From assembly GCA_011364985.1 (NCBI GenBank), contig RDOC01000003.1:62001-126000 (forward strand): a stretch of 64,000 bases of DNA, read 5' to 3'. This DNA comes from Candidatus Thorarchaeota archaeon. Lineage in GTDB: Archaea > Asgardarchaeota > Thorarchaeia > Thorarchaeales > Thorarchaeaceae. Positions 1 through 8,996 of this stretch are shown here, one piece after another. Position 1 is the first letter of the stretch, and each line of letters begins with the position of its first letter. Under the pieces are notes generated by a model that did not search any database, was not told the origin of the DNA, and saw nothing but the letters and a program-made list of their open reading frames with translations. The position numbers were made by a program, and so were the translations under genes.

Positions 1-337
1 AGCAATATGCCATCCTGATTTTGACGTCAAAGCGCGCAAAAGAATGGCGGATGTACTAGACGTTGAAATCCTTCCTGGTAGCGTGGCCGGACTTCCCATT
101 GTTGGTGCAAGCACAATCATTACGAATAATGGAGCTGTTGTTCATCCATTGGCACGGGATGAAGAGATTGAACAGATATCACAGCTGTTAAAAGTACATG
201 TTGAAGTGGGCACTGTGAACAGAGGCAGTCCGTACACCAGTCTTGGTGTCATGGCCAACATTGATGGTATGATTGCTGGAACGGACACGACAGGTGTGGA
301 ATTAGCACACATTAGTCAGGTTCTAGGATTTGTATGA
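1..337 (+). CDS. eif6: Translation initiation factor aIF6, C-terminal part (truncated by window edge)
   Basis: Anti-association factor that binds the large ribosomal subunit. Only the C-terminal ~112 residues are present; the frame is open from base 2 (AICHPDFDVKARKR...), so the ATG at 44 is internal. Visible family segments are ADVLDVEILPGSVAGLPIVGA, the NNGAVVHP turn, and VEVGTVNRGSPYTSLGVMANIDG, typical of the pentein repeats of aIF6/eIF6. It is followed within a few bases by LX, prefoldin alpha and ftsY, an arrangement conserved in many archaea (established knowledge), which supports the call. Confidence 0.95.
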   Translation, partial: AICHPDFDVKARKRMADVLDVEILPGSVAGLPIVGASTIITNNGAVVHPLARDEEIEQISQLLKVHVEVGTVNRGSPYTSLGVMANIDGMIAGTDTTGVELAHISQVLGFV

Positions 338-348
338 GGTGTTTGAAT

Positions 349-591
349 ATGAGCTCAAAGATATGGAGAGCAACTGGCGAATACGGTAAGAAACGGAGAA
401 GATTCAGATTCATGAAAGAAATGATTGCCATGAAGGAGGCTCATGTTCGTGAGCGATTGTACTCGGAGATTGGCAGTCGTCATCGTGTGAAGAGAAAGGA
501 TATCACAATTGAAGAAGTTGTTGAGATACAGCCAGAGGAGCTTCGTGACCTAGACCTGAGAAGGATTCTTGGTGTGGAGAGCGAACTATAA
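349..591 (+). CDS. rpl18a: Large ribosomal subunit protein L18Ae/LX
   Basis: Small ribosomal protein of the archaeal LX family (eL20/L18a). The stretch YSEIGSRHRVKRKDITIEEVVEI matches the characteristic LX core. The ORF track opens at 334, but the ATG at 349 has GAGGTG seven bases upstream and gives MSSKIWRATGEYGKK, so 349 is the preferred start (80 residues, normal length). The stop overlaps the ATG of the prefoldin gene by one base, implying translational coupling. Confidence 0.9.
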   Translation: MSSKIWRATGEYGKKRRRFRFMKEMIAMKEAHVRERLYSEIGSRHRVKRKDITIEEVVEIQPEELRDLDLRRILGVESEL

Positions 592-1031
592 TGAGCCAAG
601 AACAGCAGAAGGCTCTTGAATCACTCTATGTAGAAAGACAACTTACGGAATCGAACATCAGCTTGCTACAACAACGCCTTGAATTCTCACAAGTCCTACT
701 AAATAGCTACAGAACAGGGTTCATGGTTCTTGAAGAACTTGAAGCTAAGAAGAAGGATGAAGAGATGCTGATGAACGTCGGAGGCGGCATCTTTGTTCCA
801 GCTCGGCTAGTCAATCCCGAGAGGATTATGCGGACACTAGGTAGTGGGATAAGGATCGAACAAGGGTTGGAAGAGGCCAAGAAAGGAATCGAAACGGCTA
901 TCACTTCCCTTGAAAACCAGTATAAGCAGCTTGCAGAAGAGCATGACAAAATGGTGGCTCATCTAAATCGAGTAAACGCTCAGATGAACCAACTAGTGGA
1001 AGCGATTCAAGGACAGAGCAGGGAGGGATAA
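591..1031 (+). CDS. pfdA: Prefoldin alpha subunit
   Basis: Subunit of the hexameric chaperone that delivers unfolded proteins to the thermosome. The 146-residue protein has the prefoldin-alpha pattern: an N-terminal coiled coil (about 1-50), a short beta-hairpin segment with NVGGGIFVPARL (about 63-75), and a C-terminal coiled coil (about 90-140). Its position between LX and ftsY is the usual archaeal order. The start overlaps the LX stop codon. Confidence 0.93.
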   Translation: MSQEQQKALESLYVERQLTESNISLLQQRLEFSQVLLNSYRTGFMVLEELEAKKKDEEMLMNVGGGIFVPARLVNPERIMRTLGSGIRIEQGLEEAKKGIETAITSLENQYKQLAEEHDKMVAHLNRVNAQMNQLVEAIQGQSREG

Positions 1032-1034
1032 CCC

Positions 1035-1943
1035 TTGTTCGACAATCTTCGAACAGCGGTTGATTCTGCCGTAACCAAAGCAACAACAAAGGAACTGAAT
1101 GAAAAGAACCTCTCGGATGCTATCTGGGCACTTCAAATGGTTCTAATTCAGAATGATGTTGCTGTAGAGGTTGCAGAGTGTATTTGCAGCCTGACGAAAG
1201 AGAAGTTGATAGGTACTAGAGCAGGCCGGCTTGAGAATTTGAAACGGCTTTTCAAGACAGCAATATACGAGTCTGTACTTGAGGTTTTGACTCCAGAGCA
1301 TCCGTTAGACCCTGTTGAGATTGTGTCACAGAAAAAGAGCAAGGGCGAGCCAACAGTGATTCTCTTTGTTGGGGTTAATGGAACAGGGAAGACAACCACG
1401 CTAGCAAAGATGGCGAATATGTACAAACAGAAGGGCTTCTCGGTTGTCCTAGCCGCTGGAGATACTTTTAGGGCAGGCAGCATTGAGCAATTGCAAAGGC
1501 ATGCCGATGTACTGAATTTGAAACTCATTAAGCAGGATTATGGATCCGATGCTGCTGCTATTGCATACGATGCGATATCTCATGCACGTGCCAAGCATGT
1601 AGATGTGGTACTGATCGATTCCGCAGGAAGAATGCAAAGCAACAGGAACTTGATAGAAGAAATGAAGAAAATTGCTCGTGTGGCTGAACCGGACTTGAAG
1701 ATTTTTGTCGGAGACTCCCTGGCGGGGAATGACGCTCTTTCACAGGCAAGGGAGTTCAATGATGCTATCGGGATTGACGGAACCATACTTACGAAGGTTG
1801 ATGCGGACCCATCTGGCGGAGCAGCTCTTTCAGTAGCATTTGTCACAGGCAAACCAGTCATCTATGTCGGAGTTGGTCAGAAATACGATGACCTTCAACG
1901 TTTTGAACCGAAATGGTTTGCACAAAGACTTGTCGGCGAGTAG
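1035..1943 (+). CDS. ftsY: Signal recognition particle receptor FtsY (SRP-alpha receptor)
   Basis: GTPase that docks SRP54-bound ribosomes at the membrane. 302 residues containing only N and G domains without a long acidic A domain, as common in archaea. G1 is GVNGTGKTTTLAKMA; DTFRAGSIEQL is the insertion-box region; DSAGRM is G3; TKVD is G4; and GVGQKYDDLQRF closes the G domain. The start is TTG, three bases after the prefoldin stop. SRP54 lies at the other end of the window (59976-61319). Confidence 0.95.
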   Translation: MFDNLRTAVDSAVTKATTKELNEKNLSDAIWALQMVLIQNDVAVEVAECICSLTKEKLIGTRAGRLENLKRLFKTAIYESVLEVLTPEHPLDPVEIVSQKKSKGEPTVILFVGVNGTGKTTTLAKMANMYKQKGFSVVLAAGDTFRAGSIEQLQRHADVLNLKLIKQDYGSDAAAIAYDAISHARAKHVDVVLIDSAGRMQSNRNLIEEMKKIARVAEPDLKIFVGDSLAGNDALSQAREFNDAIGIDGTILTKVDADPSGGAALSVAFVTGKPVIYVGVGQKYDDLQRFEPKWFAQRLVGE

Positions 1944-2016
1944 TAGTAACAGTGGGCAGTTTTATTACAGAGCGCATTTTTATCCCCTTTAACCATTCAT
2001 CACAGAGGTTACTAGT

Positions 2017-2943
2017 GTGAGTTTCAAGAGAAGGAACTTCATCGATTTGGCTGACTTCAAGAGGCATGAGCTTAGAGCCTTCTTGGACGCTGGACACGAT
2101 TTGAAGAGAAAACAAAAATGTGGAGAACCGCATGAGGTATTGAAAGGCAAGTCCATGGCCATGATTTTCATGAAATCAAGCACCCGAACGCGTGTTTCCT
2201 TTGAAGTTGGGATGACACAGCTTGGTGGGCATGCTCTTTACCTGCAACCTGGCGGCACACAGCTTGGGCGTGGAGAAACTATAGGAGATACTGCAATTGT
2301 GCTCAGCAGATACTGTGATGTAATCATGGCAAGAGTCTTTGGGCATGGTGAAGTGGTGGAGCTTGCCAAACACGCGACAGTTCCCGTCATCAATGGTCTA
2401 TCTGATCTTCTGCATCCATGCCAAATCATGGCGGACATGATGACCATAGAAGAGCACAAGGGCACTCTTGAAGGACTCAAGGTTGCTTATGTGGGCGACT
2501 CCAACAATGTCAGCAATTCCATAATGCAGGGTTGCACGATAATGGGGATGGATGTCACGATTGGCTCCCCGAAGGGCTACACACCGACCGATGAAATAAT
2601 GGAACGTGCAGAGAACCTCAGTAGGACCTATAAGACACATCTTGAAGTTGTTACAGACCCTGCAGAGGCTGTGAAAGCCGCTGACGTTATTTATACTGAT
2701 ACCTTCTTTAGTATGGGTCAAGAGAGAGAAAAAGAAAAGGAAGAAGCTCTTATGCCATTCCAAGTGAACAGAGCACTTGTTAACAACGCAAAAGAGGATG
2801 TCATTGTGATGCATTGTCTGCCTGCGCACCGCGACGAGGAATTAACATCTGATATCATGGACGACCCCAAGCATTCTGTTGTGTTTGATCAAGCTGAAAA
2901 TCGACTTCATGCACAGAAAGGCATACTGGCACTTATTGTCTAA
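2017..2943 (+). CDS. argF: Ornithine carbamoyltransferase
   Basis: Makes citrulline from ornithine and carbamoyl phosphate in arginine synthesis. 308 residues, normal length. The carbamoyl-phosphate loop SSTRTRVSFEVGM, the HPCQIMADMMT segment, DTFFSMGQE (ornithine-binding SMG loop) and HCLPAHR are all intact, which separates it from aspartate carbamoyltransferase. GTG start with GAGGT about nine bases upstream. It is followed after 12 bases by the PfkB kinase gene on the same strand. Confidence 0.95.
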   Translation: MSFKRRNFIDLADFKRHELRAFLDAGHDLKRKQKCGEPHEVLKGKSMAMIFMKSSTRTRVSFEVGMTQLGGHALYLQPGGTQLGRGETIGDTAIVLSRYCDVIMARVFGHGEVVELAKHATVPVINGLSDLLHPCQIMADMMTIEEHKGTLEGLKVAYVGDSNNVSNSIMQGCTIMGMDVTIGSPKGYTPTDEIMERAENLSRTYKTHLEVVTDPAEAVKAADVIYTDTFFSMGQEREKEKEEALMPFQVNRALVNNAKEDVIVMHCLPAHRDEELTSDIMDDPKHSVVFDQAENRLHAQKGILALIV

Positions 2944-2955
2944 GAGGCGGACGAG

Positions 2956-3927
2956 TTGGCGGGCGAAGTTGTAGTCATAGGCAGAATCAACACAGATGTG
3001 GTGATGCGTATCGAGAGCCTGCCCGGACCAAATGATCATTTCATCACAGATGAGGGATACATATCATTTGGCGGTTCAGCATGCAACTTTGCGACTCAAT
3101 CAGCCCGTCTCGGAGTGCCGACGAGTCTTGTAAGTTGTATTGGCAACGATTTGTATGGTCGGCTTGCACTCAAGGAATTATCACAGATAGGAATAGACAC
3201 TAGCCAGATTCTTGTTTTGGACCAGCAGTCCACTGGTATCTTCTTTCTGGCCGAGCAACCAAATGGAACCGGATTCGTTTTCACTGAGCCAGGTGCGAAC
3301 CGATTCTTGGAAAAGCATATTTTCGATGAGGAAGCTATTGCTAAGGCAAGAATTGTACACATGGCAGGGGGATTTCCAATGATGAATGGAAGAGCCCTAG
3401 AAGTAGCCACCCTGAATGGTATGATATTCTCTCTCGATCCAGGCCGAGTTGCTGGAAATCTTGACTTCCCGAAAGTGCTAGCTAAGACAGATCTCTTCTT
3501 CGTGAATGAAAAAGAATTGAAGACTTACTTTGACACCACACCCACCGAGAAGAGCCTCAAGATGTTTGCCAAGAATTTCCCGGGTATTGTTATCGTGAAG
3601 AGAGGAAAGAAGGGGGCCATAGCCACAGATGGTTTTGAATACTGTACTTCACAAGCATTCGAAGTGAAAGCAGTCGATACCTTGGGAGCTGGTGATGCGT
3701 TTGCTGCTGGTTTTGTCACAGCATGGACGCGCTCTGAGAACATAGAGAAAGCACTTCATGTTGGGAATGCCGTGTCTGCCCTTACAATAACAAAGCAAGG
3801 TGCACAGAACGGACAACCAACGCTCAAGGAAGTATCGAAATTACTCAAGGATAATGGCGTATCAATTGATGCGATTTTGAGAACTTTCGGCGAACGAAAG
3901 AGAAGAAAGAAACGATATAACAAGTAA
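2956..3927 (+). CDS. PfkB/ribokinase family carbohydrate or nucleoside kinase
   Basis: ATP-dependent phosphotransferase of the ribokinase fold. GGSACNFATQSARLG near the N-terminus is the substrate-side glycine signature. VDTLGAGDAFAAGFVTAW at about 234-251 carries the catalytic aspartate and anion hole. VNEKELKTYF is the usual mid-protein NEEE-like segment. Substrate (ribose, nucleoside or ribose-1-phosphate) cannot be decided from sequence alone. TTG start, closely downstream of argF, so probably co-transcribed. The C-terminus is very basic (ERKRRKKRYNK), which is unusual for the family. Confidence 0.85.
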   Translation: MAGEVVVIGRINTDVVMRIESLPGPNDHFITDEGYISFGGSACNFATQSARLGVPTSLVSCIGNDLYGRLALKELSQIGIDTSQILVLDQQSTGIFFLAEQPNGTGFVFTEPGANRFLEKHIFDEEAIAKARIVHMAGGFPMMNGRALEVATLNGMIFSLDPGRVAGNLDFPKVLAKTDLFFVNEKELKTYFDTTPTEKSLKMFAKNFPGIVIVKRGKKGAIATDGFEYCTSQAFEVKAVDTLGAGDAFAAGFVTAWTRSENIEKALHVGNAVSALTITKQGAQNGQPTLKEVSKLLKDNGVSIDAILRTFGERKRRKKRYNK

Positions 3928-4002
3928 TACCAGCGTAGTATTCTACTTTTTGTTAGCGAAATACAGCCGTATTAGTGGAAGATGTAAGGTGAGAGTGAGC
4001 TA

Positions 4003-5175
4003 ATGCATCCATTACTAGAAGAAGTCCTCCGCAGTCCAGCACGACGGGACGCTCCTATTACTAAACCAAGCAAGAGATCCTCAAGATCTGCAATCACTGA
4101 TGAAGAATTGGCTGACTTGCTGGAGTCAGTGACCGCACGAATCCTTGTCGTAGGCGTTGGAGGAGCAGGCAATAATGCTGTAACGCGTCTAATGGAAGTA
4201 GGTGTTGAAGGTGCAGAGACTCTCGCCGCAAACACTGATGCGCAAGACCTCTATGTTTGCAATTCTAACCACAAATTACTCCTTGGCAGAGAAACCTGTG
4301 GTGGGCTTGGTGCCGGTAATAATCCAGATATCGGAGAGGCTGCAGCGCAGGAAACGTATGATATCATCAAGGATGTTGTAAGAGCGGATCTTGTCTTCAT
4401 CACTGCAGGAATGGGGGGAGGAACAGGAACTGGTGCAGCACCATTAATAGCAAAGGCTGCAAAAGAAACTGGTGCGCTTACAGTTGCGATTGTATGCCTT
4501 CCTTTTGAAGTTGAAGGTGCCACACGGAAGAAGAATGCCACGAGAGGACTTAAGGCCCTCATGGAGCATGTTGATACTCTTATTGCAATCCCTAATGAAA
4601 AACTCCTTGAGATTGCTCCTGACTTGTCAATGCCAGAGGCGTTCATGGTAGCTGATGAAGTACTTGTCAGAGCTGTAAAGGGCATTGCGGAACTTATCTC
4701 AAAACCGGGTCTTGTTAACTTGGACTTCGCTGATGTCAGAACCACAATGAAAAACGGCGGGGTTTCAATAATTGCACTGGGAGAGGGAACTGGCGAGAAC
4801 AGGGACGAAGAGGCTGTCATTAACGCACTGCGTAATCCTCTAATTGATGTATCAATTGAGAATGCTAGAAACATCTTGATCAATGTCAGTGGAAGCACAG
4901 ATCTCCAGCTCGCAGAGGCTAAGAGAGTTGTTCAGTTAGTGACTGAGCAGGTCAATCCAAATGCGGAGATCATCTATGGTGCGTTAATATCTCACGAATT
5001 GGAAGATAGACTACGTGTGACGATAATTGCATCCGGCGTCAATTCTCCGTATGTTTTTGATAACTCCGAACGAGTTTTACCCCTAGCAGATGACCTAAAA
5101 TCAGATTTGGGACTACAGCGTTTGGATGATACAGATACAGACACTCAGGAAGGGTTAAAAGAAGACCCGAAATGA
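4003..5175 (+). CDS. ftsZ: Cell division protein FtsZ
   Basis: Tubulin-like GTPase that forms the division ring. 390 residues. RILVVGVGGAGNNAVTRL begins the nucleotide domain at about residue 46; AGMGGGTGTGAAPLIA is the tubulin signature; and NLDFADVRTTM is the T7 loop with the catalytic aspartate. A basic N-terminal extension of about 45 residues (RSPARRD, KPSKRSSRS) and an acidic tail flank the core. ATG start preceded by AAGGTGA. The order FtsZ-SecE-NusG-L11 is common in archaea. Confidence 0.96.
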   Translation: MHPLLEEVLRSPARRDAPITKPSKRSSRSAITDEELADLLESVTARILVVGVGGAGNNAVTRLMEVGVEGAETLAANTDAQDLYVCNSNHKLLLGRETCGGLGAGNNPDIGEAAAQETYDIIKDVVRADLVFITAGMGGGTGTGAAPLIAKAAKETGALTVAIVCLPFEVEGATRKKNATRGLKALMEHVDTLIAIPNEKLLEIAPDLSMPEAFMVADEVLVRAVKGIAELISKPGLVNLDFADVRTTMKNGGVSIIALGEGTGENRDEEAVINALRNPLIDVSIENARNILINVSGSTDLQLAEAKRVVQLVTEQVNPNAEIIYGALISHELEDRLRVTIIASGVNSPYVFDNSERVLPLADDLKSDLGLQRLDDTDTDTQEGLKEDPK

Positions 5176-5230
5176 AAACATTCCAATACAGCATTGCAAA
5201 AGCAGATTTGCATAAGGATGTGAAGCCAGT

Positions 5231-5419
5231 TTGGGATTTAGCAGTTTCATCAAAGAAAGCAGGCGGATATTGAAGCTTGCGACCAAGCCATCAAGGAAGG
5301 AGCTTTGGATGAGTACTAAGATAACCATTCTTGCGATGCTCGTGGTGGGAATGCTCAGCTTCATTGTCCAAGTGTTCATGATTGTCATAACTGGCGATTG
5401 GGGAACCACAACATCATAG
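5231..5419 (+). CDS. secE: Preprotein translocase SecE / Sec61-gamma subunit
   Basis: Small subunit clamping the SecY channel. 62 residues: an amphipathic helix with the FIKESRRILKLATKPSRKEL pattern typical of archaeal SecE/Sec61-gamma, then one transmembrane helix (ITILAMLVVGMLSFIVQVFMIVI). TTG start. It lies between ftsZ and nusG, where archaeal secE is expected. Confidence 0.88.
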   Translation: MGFSSFIKESRRILKLATKPSRKELWMSTKITILAMLVVGMLSFIVQVFMIVITGDWGTTTS

Positions 5420-5530
5420 ACAAAAGTCCTTCGACAGCTCAGGCTGGAATGGACAAAAGCATCCCTTGGGAATCTGTGGTGTGCTTTGCGTGCTATACTT
5501 TCTTCGGAGTCAAATCTTGGATGTGCTGAA

Positions 5531-6193
5531 ATGGAGCATAGAAACAGTATCTACGCGATAAGAACTACGATAGGCCAGGAGCGATCAGTCACAGACCTCA
5601 TAACGACCGCAGTTACTGGTGAAACTGACGTCTGGGGCTGCCCATTTTGCGGCGAGGATTTCGCCTCAAAGGCTGCTACAGTAGAGCACATGAAGAGCTG
5701 TAAAAAGAAAGGAAAGAAGAGCGGAGAGCCTAAACTAATATCACAAAATCCGCTAATTGGCAGAGTCATGGCCATTCTGGTTCCTGAAACTCTTCGAGGC
5801 TATGTCTTTTTGGAAACACTGGAGTTCAGAGATGTTGAACTGGCAATATCTGGTGTACCACATGTCCGAGGGCGTGTTGGAGGGAAAGTGAGTTACGAAG
5901 AGATTGACAAATTCCTTGTGCCGAAACCTGCCGCAGAAGGAATCTCAATTAGTGATGTTGTTGAAATCATTTCAGGGCCATTCAAGGGAGAACGAGCGAA
6001 GGTTGCGAGAGTAGACTCCGCCAAAGAAGAACTCATTCTTGAATTGCTGGACAGCCCCCACACGATTCCTATACGCGTTCACGCAGACTTTGCGAAAATT
6101 GTTGAGAAGGCTGTTAGAGAAGAGCCCTCGATTGCTGAGACAGCGGAGAAAGACGAGAAAGAAGAAGATGATTCCTTCTGGGCACACGACTAA
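5531..6193 (+). CDS. spt5: Transcription elongation factor Spt5/NusG with an inserted zinc-finger-like segment
   Basis: Clamp factor for RNA polymerase. The ORF track opens at TTG 5486, but family proteins begin SIYAIRTT, so ATG 5531 (MEHRNSIYAIRTTIGQ) is preferred. The NGN domain is recognisable (VMAILVPETLRGYVFLE and VPHVRGRVGG), and the KOW domain follows (ISDVVEIISGPFKGERAKVARVD). Between the first NGN strand/helix and VMAIL lies an extra stretch of about 35 residues with CPFCGEDFASKAATVEHMKSC, i.e. C-x2-C-x12-H-x3-C, followed by a lysine-rich linker. The C-terminus is acidic. Upstream of the L11 operon as usual. Confidence 0.93.
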   Translation: MEHRNSIYAIRTTIGQERSVTDLITTAVTGETDVWGCPFCGEDFASKAATVEHMKSCKKKGKKSGEPKLISQNPLIGRVMAILVPETLRGYVFLETLEFRDVELAISGVPHVRGRVGGKVSYEEIDKFLVPKPAAEGISISDVVEIISGPFKGERAKVARVDSAKEELILELLDSPHTIPIRVHADFAKIVEKAVREEPSIAETAEKDEKEEDDSFWAHD

Positions 6194-6242
6194 CTCTTCG
6201 AACATCGTATCTTCAGATTAGATGTAATTGTCAGTCCAAAAG

Positions 6243-6251
6243 CCTTAAAAC
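6243..6251 (+). promoter_or_regulatory. Possible TATA box for the L11-L1-L10-L12 operon
   Basis: CCTTAAAAC lies about 175 bases before the L11 start. If used, transcription would begin near 6275 and leave a leader of about 150 bases holding the short ORF at 6321. The call rests on A/T richness and position only. Confidence 0.3.
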
Positions 6252-6320
6252 AGTCCTGCGAGGGGGAGGCTCAACTCCTTAAACAGACATTAACGCAAGA
6301 CGTTGTGTCAGGGGTGAAAT

Positions 6321-6437
6321 ATGATGATGAATGCAGTAGACTATATTGGACGTTATTCTTGTTGTGCCATTTGGTCGACCCCGGTGATACACTTTGAATG
6401 TGTTAACCTACTGCATCAGGAGTTGTGCAAGAATTGA
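6321..6437 (+). CDS. Short leader ORF overlapping the L11 start (hypothetical)
   Basis: Thirty-eight codons beginning ATG ATG ATG with AGGGGTGA directly upstream, a good Shine-Dalgarno match. The reading frame (MMMNAVDYIGRYSCCAIWSTP...) ends 13 bases inside the L11 gene, whose GTG lies at 6425. It could be a leader peptide coupled to L11 translation, or a chance ORF in a structured leader. No homologue recognised. Confidence 0.3.
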   Translation: MMMNAVDYIGRYSCCAIWSTPVIHFECVNLLHQELCKN

Positions 6438-6937
6438 GTGAGAAACCGATAGTAGTAGAGGCAATGGTAGAAGGAGGCAAGGCCTCTGGTGGCCCTCCAA
6501 TCGGTCCTGCGCTTGGACCAACAGGTGTCAATATCTTTCAGGTTGTCACCAAAATCAATGAGGAAACTGTGCCCTTTACTGGGCTGAAGGTGCCCGTGAA
6601 GATCACGGTCAATCCATCTGATAAGAGCTTTGAGGTTGAAGTAGGCACTCCTCCAACAAGTGCTCTAATCCTTAAGGAGATTGGACAAGCAAAGGGTTCT
6701 GGAGAAGCAGGTAGTACCGTAATAGGCAATTTGACTATCGACCAGCTAAAGGCCATTGCAAAGGGAAAAGCAAGCGATTTGTCTGCACTTGAGATGAAAT
6801 CGGCTGCAATGATAATATCGGGCACCTGTGTTTCCATGGGTGTCACAATCGAGGGAAAGGCACCAAAGGAGTTCCAAGAAGAGGTCCGAGAGGGTCTCTG
6901 GGACAGCCAACTTGATGAACTTCTTAGGGAGGAATAA
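6425..6937 (+). CDS. rpl11: Large ribosomal subunit protein L11
   Basis: Component of the GTPase-associated centre. 170 residues, archaeal length. The N-terminal domain shows VEGGKASGGPPIGPALGPTGVNIFQVV, the L11 signature that contacts 23S rRNA, and the C-terminal domain contains LKAIAKGK and ISGTCVSMGVTIEGK. GTG start with CAGGAG just upstream. First gene of the stalk operon; L1 starts two bases after its stop. Confidence 0.97.
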   Translation: MQELSEKPIVVEAMVEGGKASGGPPIGPALGPTGVNIFQVVTKINEETVPFTGLKVPVKITVNPSDKSFEVEVGTPPTSALILKEIGQAKGSGEAGSTVIGNLTIDQLKAIAKGKASDLSALEMKSAAMIISGTCVSMGVTIEGKAPKEFQEEVREGLWDSQLDELLREE

Positions 6938-6939
6938 CG

Positions 6940-7602
6940 GTGTCATTCAATGTCGATGTAATTGAGACAGCAGTTGCTGAGGCACGCGCAAAAGGCAATG
7001 GAAAGAGTACGAAATTCGAACAGAGCTTTGATATCGCAGTCAACTTCAGAAAGAAGGAATTGGATGTCTCAAAGCCGGAGAATCGATTCAATCAGGAAGT
7101 TGTCTTGCCTAATAGAATGTACCCTCCAGTCAAGGTATGCGCATTCGGCGATGGTGAGTTTGCCGACAAGGCCTTGGAAGCAGGTGTAGAACGCGTTGTG
7201 GGCAGAGAGGAAATTCCAAAGATCGGGGAAGAAAAGAAAGAAAGAAAACTGCTCGCAAAGACTTTCGACTTCTTCATCTCAGCCGTTGATGCAATGTCTC
7301 TTGTTGGTCGCTATCTTGGTCAAGCATTGGGTCCGCGAGGAAAAATGCCGAGGCCATTTCCACCACAAGCCGATTTGAGTGCGGTTGTTGATCAGTATCA
7401 ACGCACCGTCCGCATAAGAATGAGGAACACACCCACCTTCCATGTGAAGGTGGGACATGTGAGAATGAGTGATAGAGAGATTGCTGACAACATAGCCACG
7501 GTTCTTGGCTTTGTTGACAGCAAGGGTATCATTGACCGTGTAGGACGTGTCTTGGTAAAGACCACAATGGGACCTCCCGTTGATGTTAGCATTGAGAGGT
7601 GA
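6940..7602 (+). CDS. rpl1: Large ribosomal subunit protein L1
   Basis: L1-stalk protein and, in archaea studied, autogenous translational repressor of this operon. 220 residues. GPRGKMPRPFPPQADL is the L1 signature; FFISAVDAMSLVGRYLGQALGPRGKMP and VGHVRMSDREIADNIATVL are typical. GTG start preceded by GGAGGAA overlapping the L11 stop. The L10 start follows five bases after the stop. Confidence 0.97.
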   Translation: MSFNVDVIETAVAEARAKGNGKSTKFEQSFDIAVNFRKKELDVSKPENRFNQEVVLPNRMYPPVKVCAFGDGEFADKALEAGVERVVGREEIPKIGEEKKERKLLAKTFDFFISAVDAMSLVGRYLGQALGPRGKMPRPFPPQADLSAVVDQYQRTVRIRMRNTPTFHVKVGHVRMSDREIADNIATVLGFVDSKGIIDRVGRVLVKTTMGPPVDVSIER

Positions 7603-7606
7603 TCGG

Positions 7607-8626
7607 ATGTCAGTATATGAAAAGAGCATTCCGCAATGGAAGGTTGACCTAGTAGAAAAGCTTTCCACTCGAATCAAAGATAGCGCCATGGTTGGACTTG
7701 TGAATGTGGAGGGTGTGGGTGCCAAGCAGCTTTCAGGTATTAGAGAGAGTCTGAGATACTCTGCAGAGATCAAGATGGCACGGAACACACTTATGATCAG
7801 AGCTCTTGAAGCGTCAAAAGTAAAGGGGATTGACTCCTTGATCGAACATGTCAAGGGACCCGTCGCTTTTGTTTTCAGTGATCAGGATCCTTTTATTCTC
7901 AGTAAGTTCCTTCGTGAGAACAAGACACCAGCGCCAGCTAAAGGGGGTCAGACTGCTCCAAATGACATCATGGTGCCAGCTATGAATACTGGTGTTGCAC
8001 CAGGACCTTTCATTAGCGAACTCGCAGCCCTCAGGATTCCATCTCGAGTCAAGAGCGGTGTGATTCATATCACTGACGACACCGTTGTTGTGAAGGCAGG
8101 CAATGTCATCTCTAACGCAATGGCTATGATGCTGACAAGACTTGGGATAGAACCAATGGAGCTTCAGCTGAAACTGATTGCAGCATATACCGATGGAGCT
8201 GTACTTACAGCAGAAAGCTTCGATATTGACCTACAGAGTCTCTTCCAGAGTGTCATTCTGGGCCATCAATATGCAATGAATCTCTCAATCAATTCTGGCT
8301 ATCCCACCAGTGATACTATGCCGATGATAATCGTCAAAGCAGACAGAGAAGCGAGAAGCTTGGCTTTGAGCCTTGACTTCTTTACACAGGATTTGCTCGG
8401 CGATTTCCTCGCAAAGGCGAGCTCAGAAGCGTTTGCCCTTGCAGCGGCAATATCGGAAAAGGATCCAGAAGCAATACCCTCAGAAGTCCTCGACCAAGTT
8501 CGATCTGGTGTAACAGATACATCAGCCGCTACATCGGCTGAACAGACTTACAAGAAGCCAGAGGAACCCGGAGAGGACGAAGAGGAGGAAGAATCAGTTG
8601 CAGGTCTCTCAGGCCTGTTCGGATAG
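7607..8626 (+). CDS. rpl10: Large ribosomal subunit protein L10 (P0)
   Basis: Base of the ribosomal stalk that anchors L12 dimers. ATG 7607 ([13 protein letters not shown]) has GAGGTGATCGG upstream; the track's ATG at 7580 lies inside rpl1 and is less likely. 339 residues. Features include the RNA-binding N-terminal domain, the archaeal/eukaryotic insertion domain, alanine-rich helices for L12 binding, and an acidic tail ending [10 protein letters not shown], shared with L12. Confidence 0.96.
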   Translation: MSVYEKSIPQWKVDLVEKLSTRIKDSAMVGLVNVEGVGAKQLSGIRESLRYSAEIKMARNTLMIRALEASKVKGIDSLIEHVKGPVAFVFSDQDPFILSKFLRENKTPAPAKGGQTAPNDIMVPAMNTGVAPGPFISELAALRIPSRVKSGVIHITDDTVVVKAGNVISNAMAMMLTRLGIEPMELQLKLIAAYTDGAVLTAESFDIDLQSLFQSVILGHQYAMNLSINSGYPTSDTMPMIIVKADREARSLALSLDFFTQDLLGDFLAKASSEAFALAAAISEKDPEAIPSEVLDQVRSGVTDTSAATSAEQTYKKPEEPGEDEEEEESVAGLSGLFG

Positions 8627-8643
8627 AAAATGAGGTAGAAACA

Positions 8644-8949
8644 ATGGAGTACGTATATTCCGCACTTCTGCTCCATAAAGCCGGAAAGAAAGTAGATGCA
8701 AAGGGCATGGAGGCTGTTCTCACCGCTGCAGGTGTGACACCTGACAAAGGAAGAATAAAGGCTCTTCTAGCAGCTCTTGAAGGGGTCGATATTGATGATG
8801 CCCTGAAGAGTGCAGCAATGCCCATGGCGATGGCCGCAGCTCCTGCTGCTGGTGGCGCCACAGCTGCAGCTCCTGCCGAGGAGAAGAAGGAAGAAGAAGA
8901 GAAGGAAGAAGAGGAAGAAGTTGCAGGACTTGGCAGTCTATTCGGGTAG
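8644..8949 (+). CDS. rpl12: Large ribosomal subunit protein L12 (P1)
   Basis: Stalk protein that recruits translational GTPases. 101 residues: N-terminal dimerisation helices ([18 protein letters not shown]), an alanine-rich hinge ([19 protein letters not shown]), a glutamate/lysine run and the GTPase-binding tail [13 protein letters not shown]. Last gene of the operon; a dyad with a pyrimidine-rich tail follows. Confidence 0.97.
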   Translation: MEYVYSALLLHKAGKKVDAKGMEAVLTAAGVTPDKGRIKALLAALEGVDIDDALKSAAMPMAMAAAPAAGGATAAAPAEEKKEEEEKEEEEEVAGLGSLFG

Positions 8950-8996
8950 GTCAAGCAACCAGCTTCAGACTCTCAGTTACTTCCTTAGCCTAAACG

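Noticed and set aside
4251-4898. 215-residue minus-strand ORF within ftsZ
   Set aside because: Antisense shadow of a strongly conserved gene.
7279-7854. 191-residue minus-strand ORF across rpl1 and rpl10
   Set aside because: Shadow of two clear ribosomal protein genes on the plus strand.
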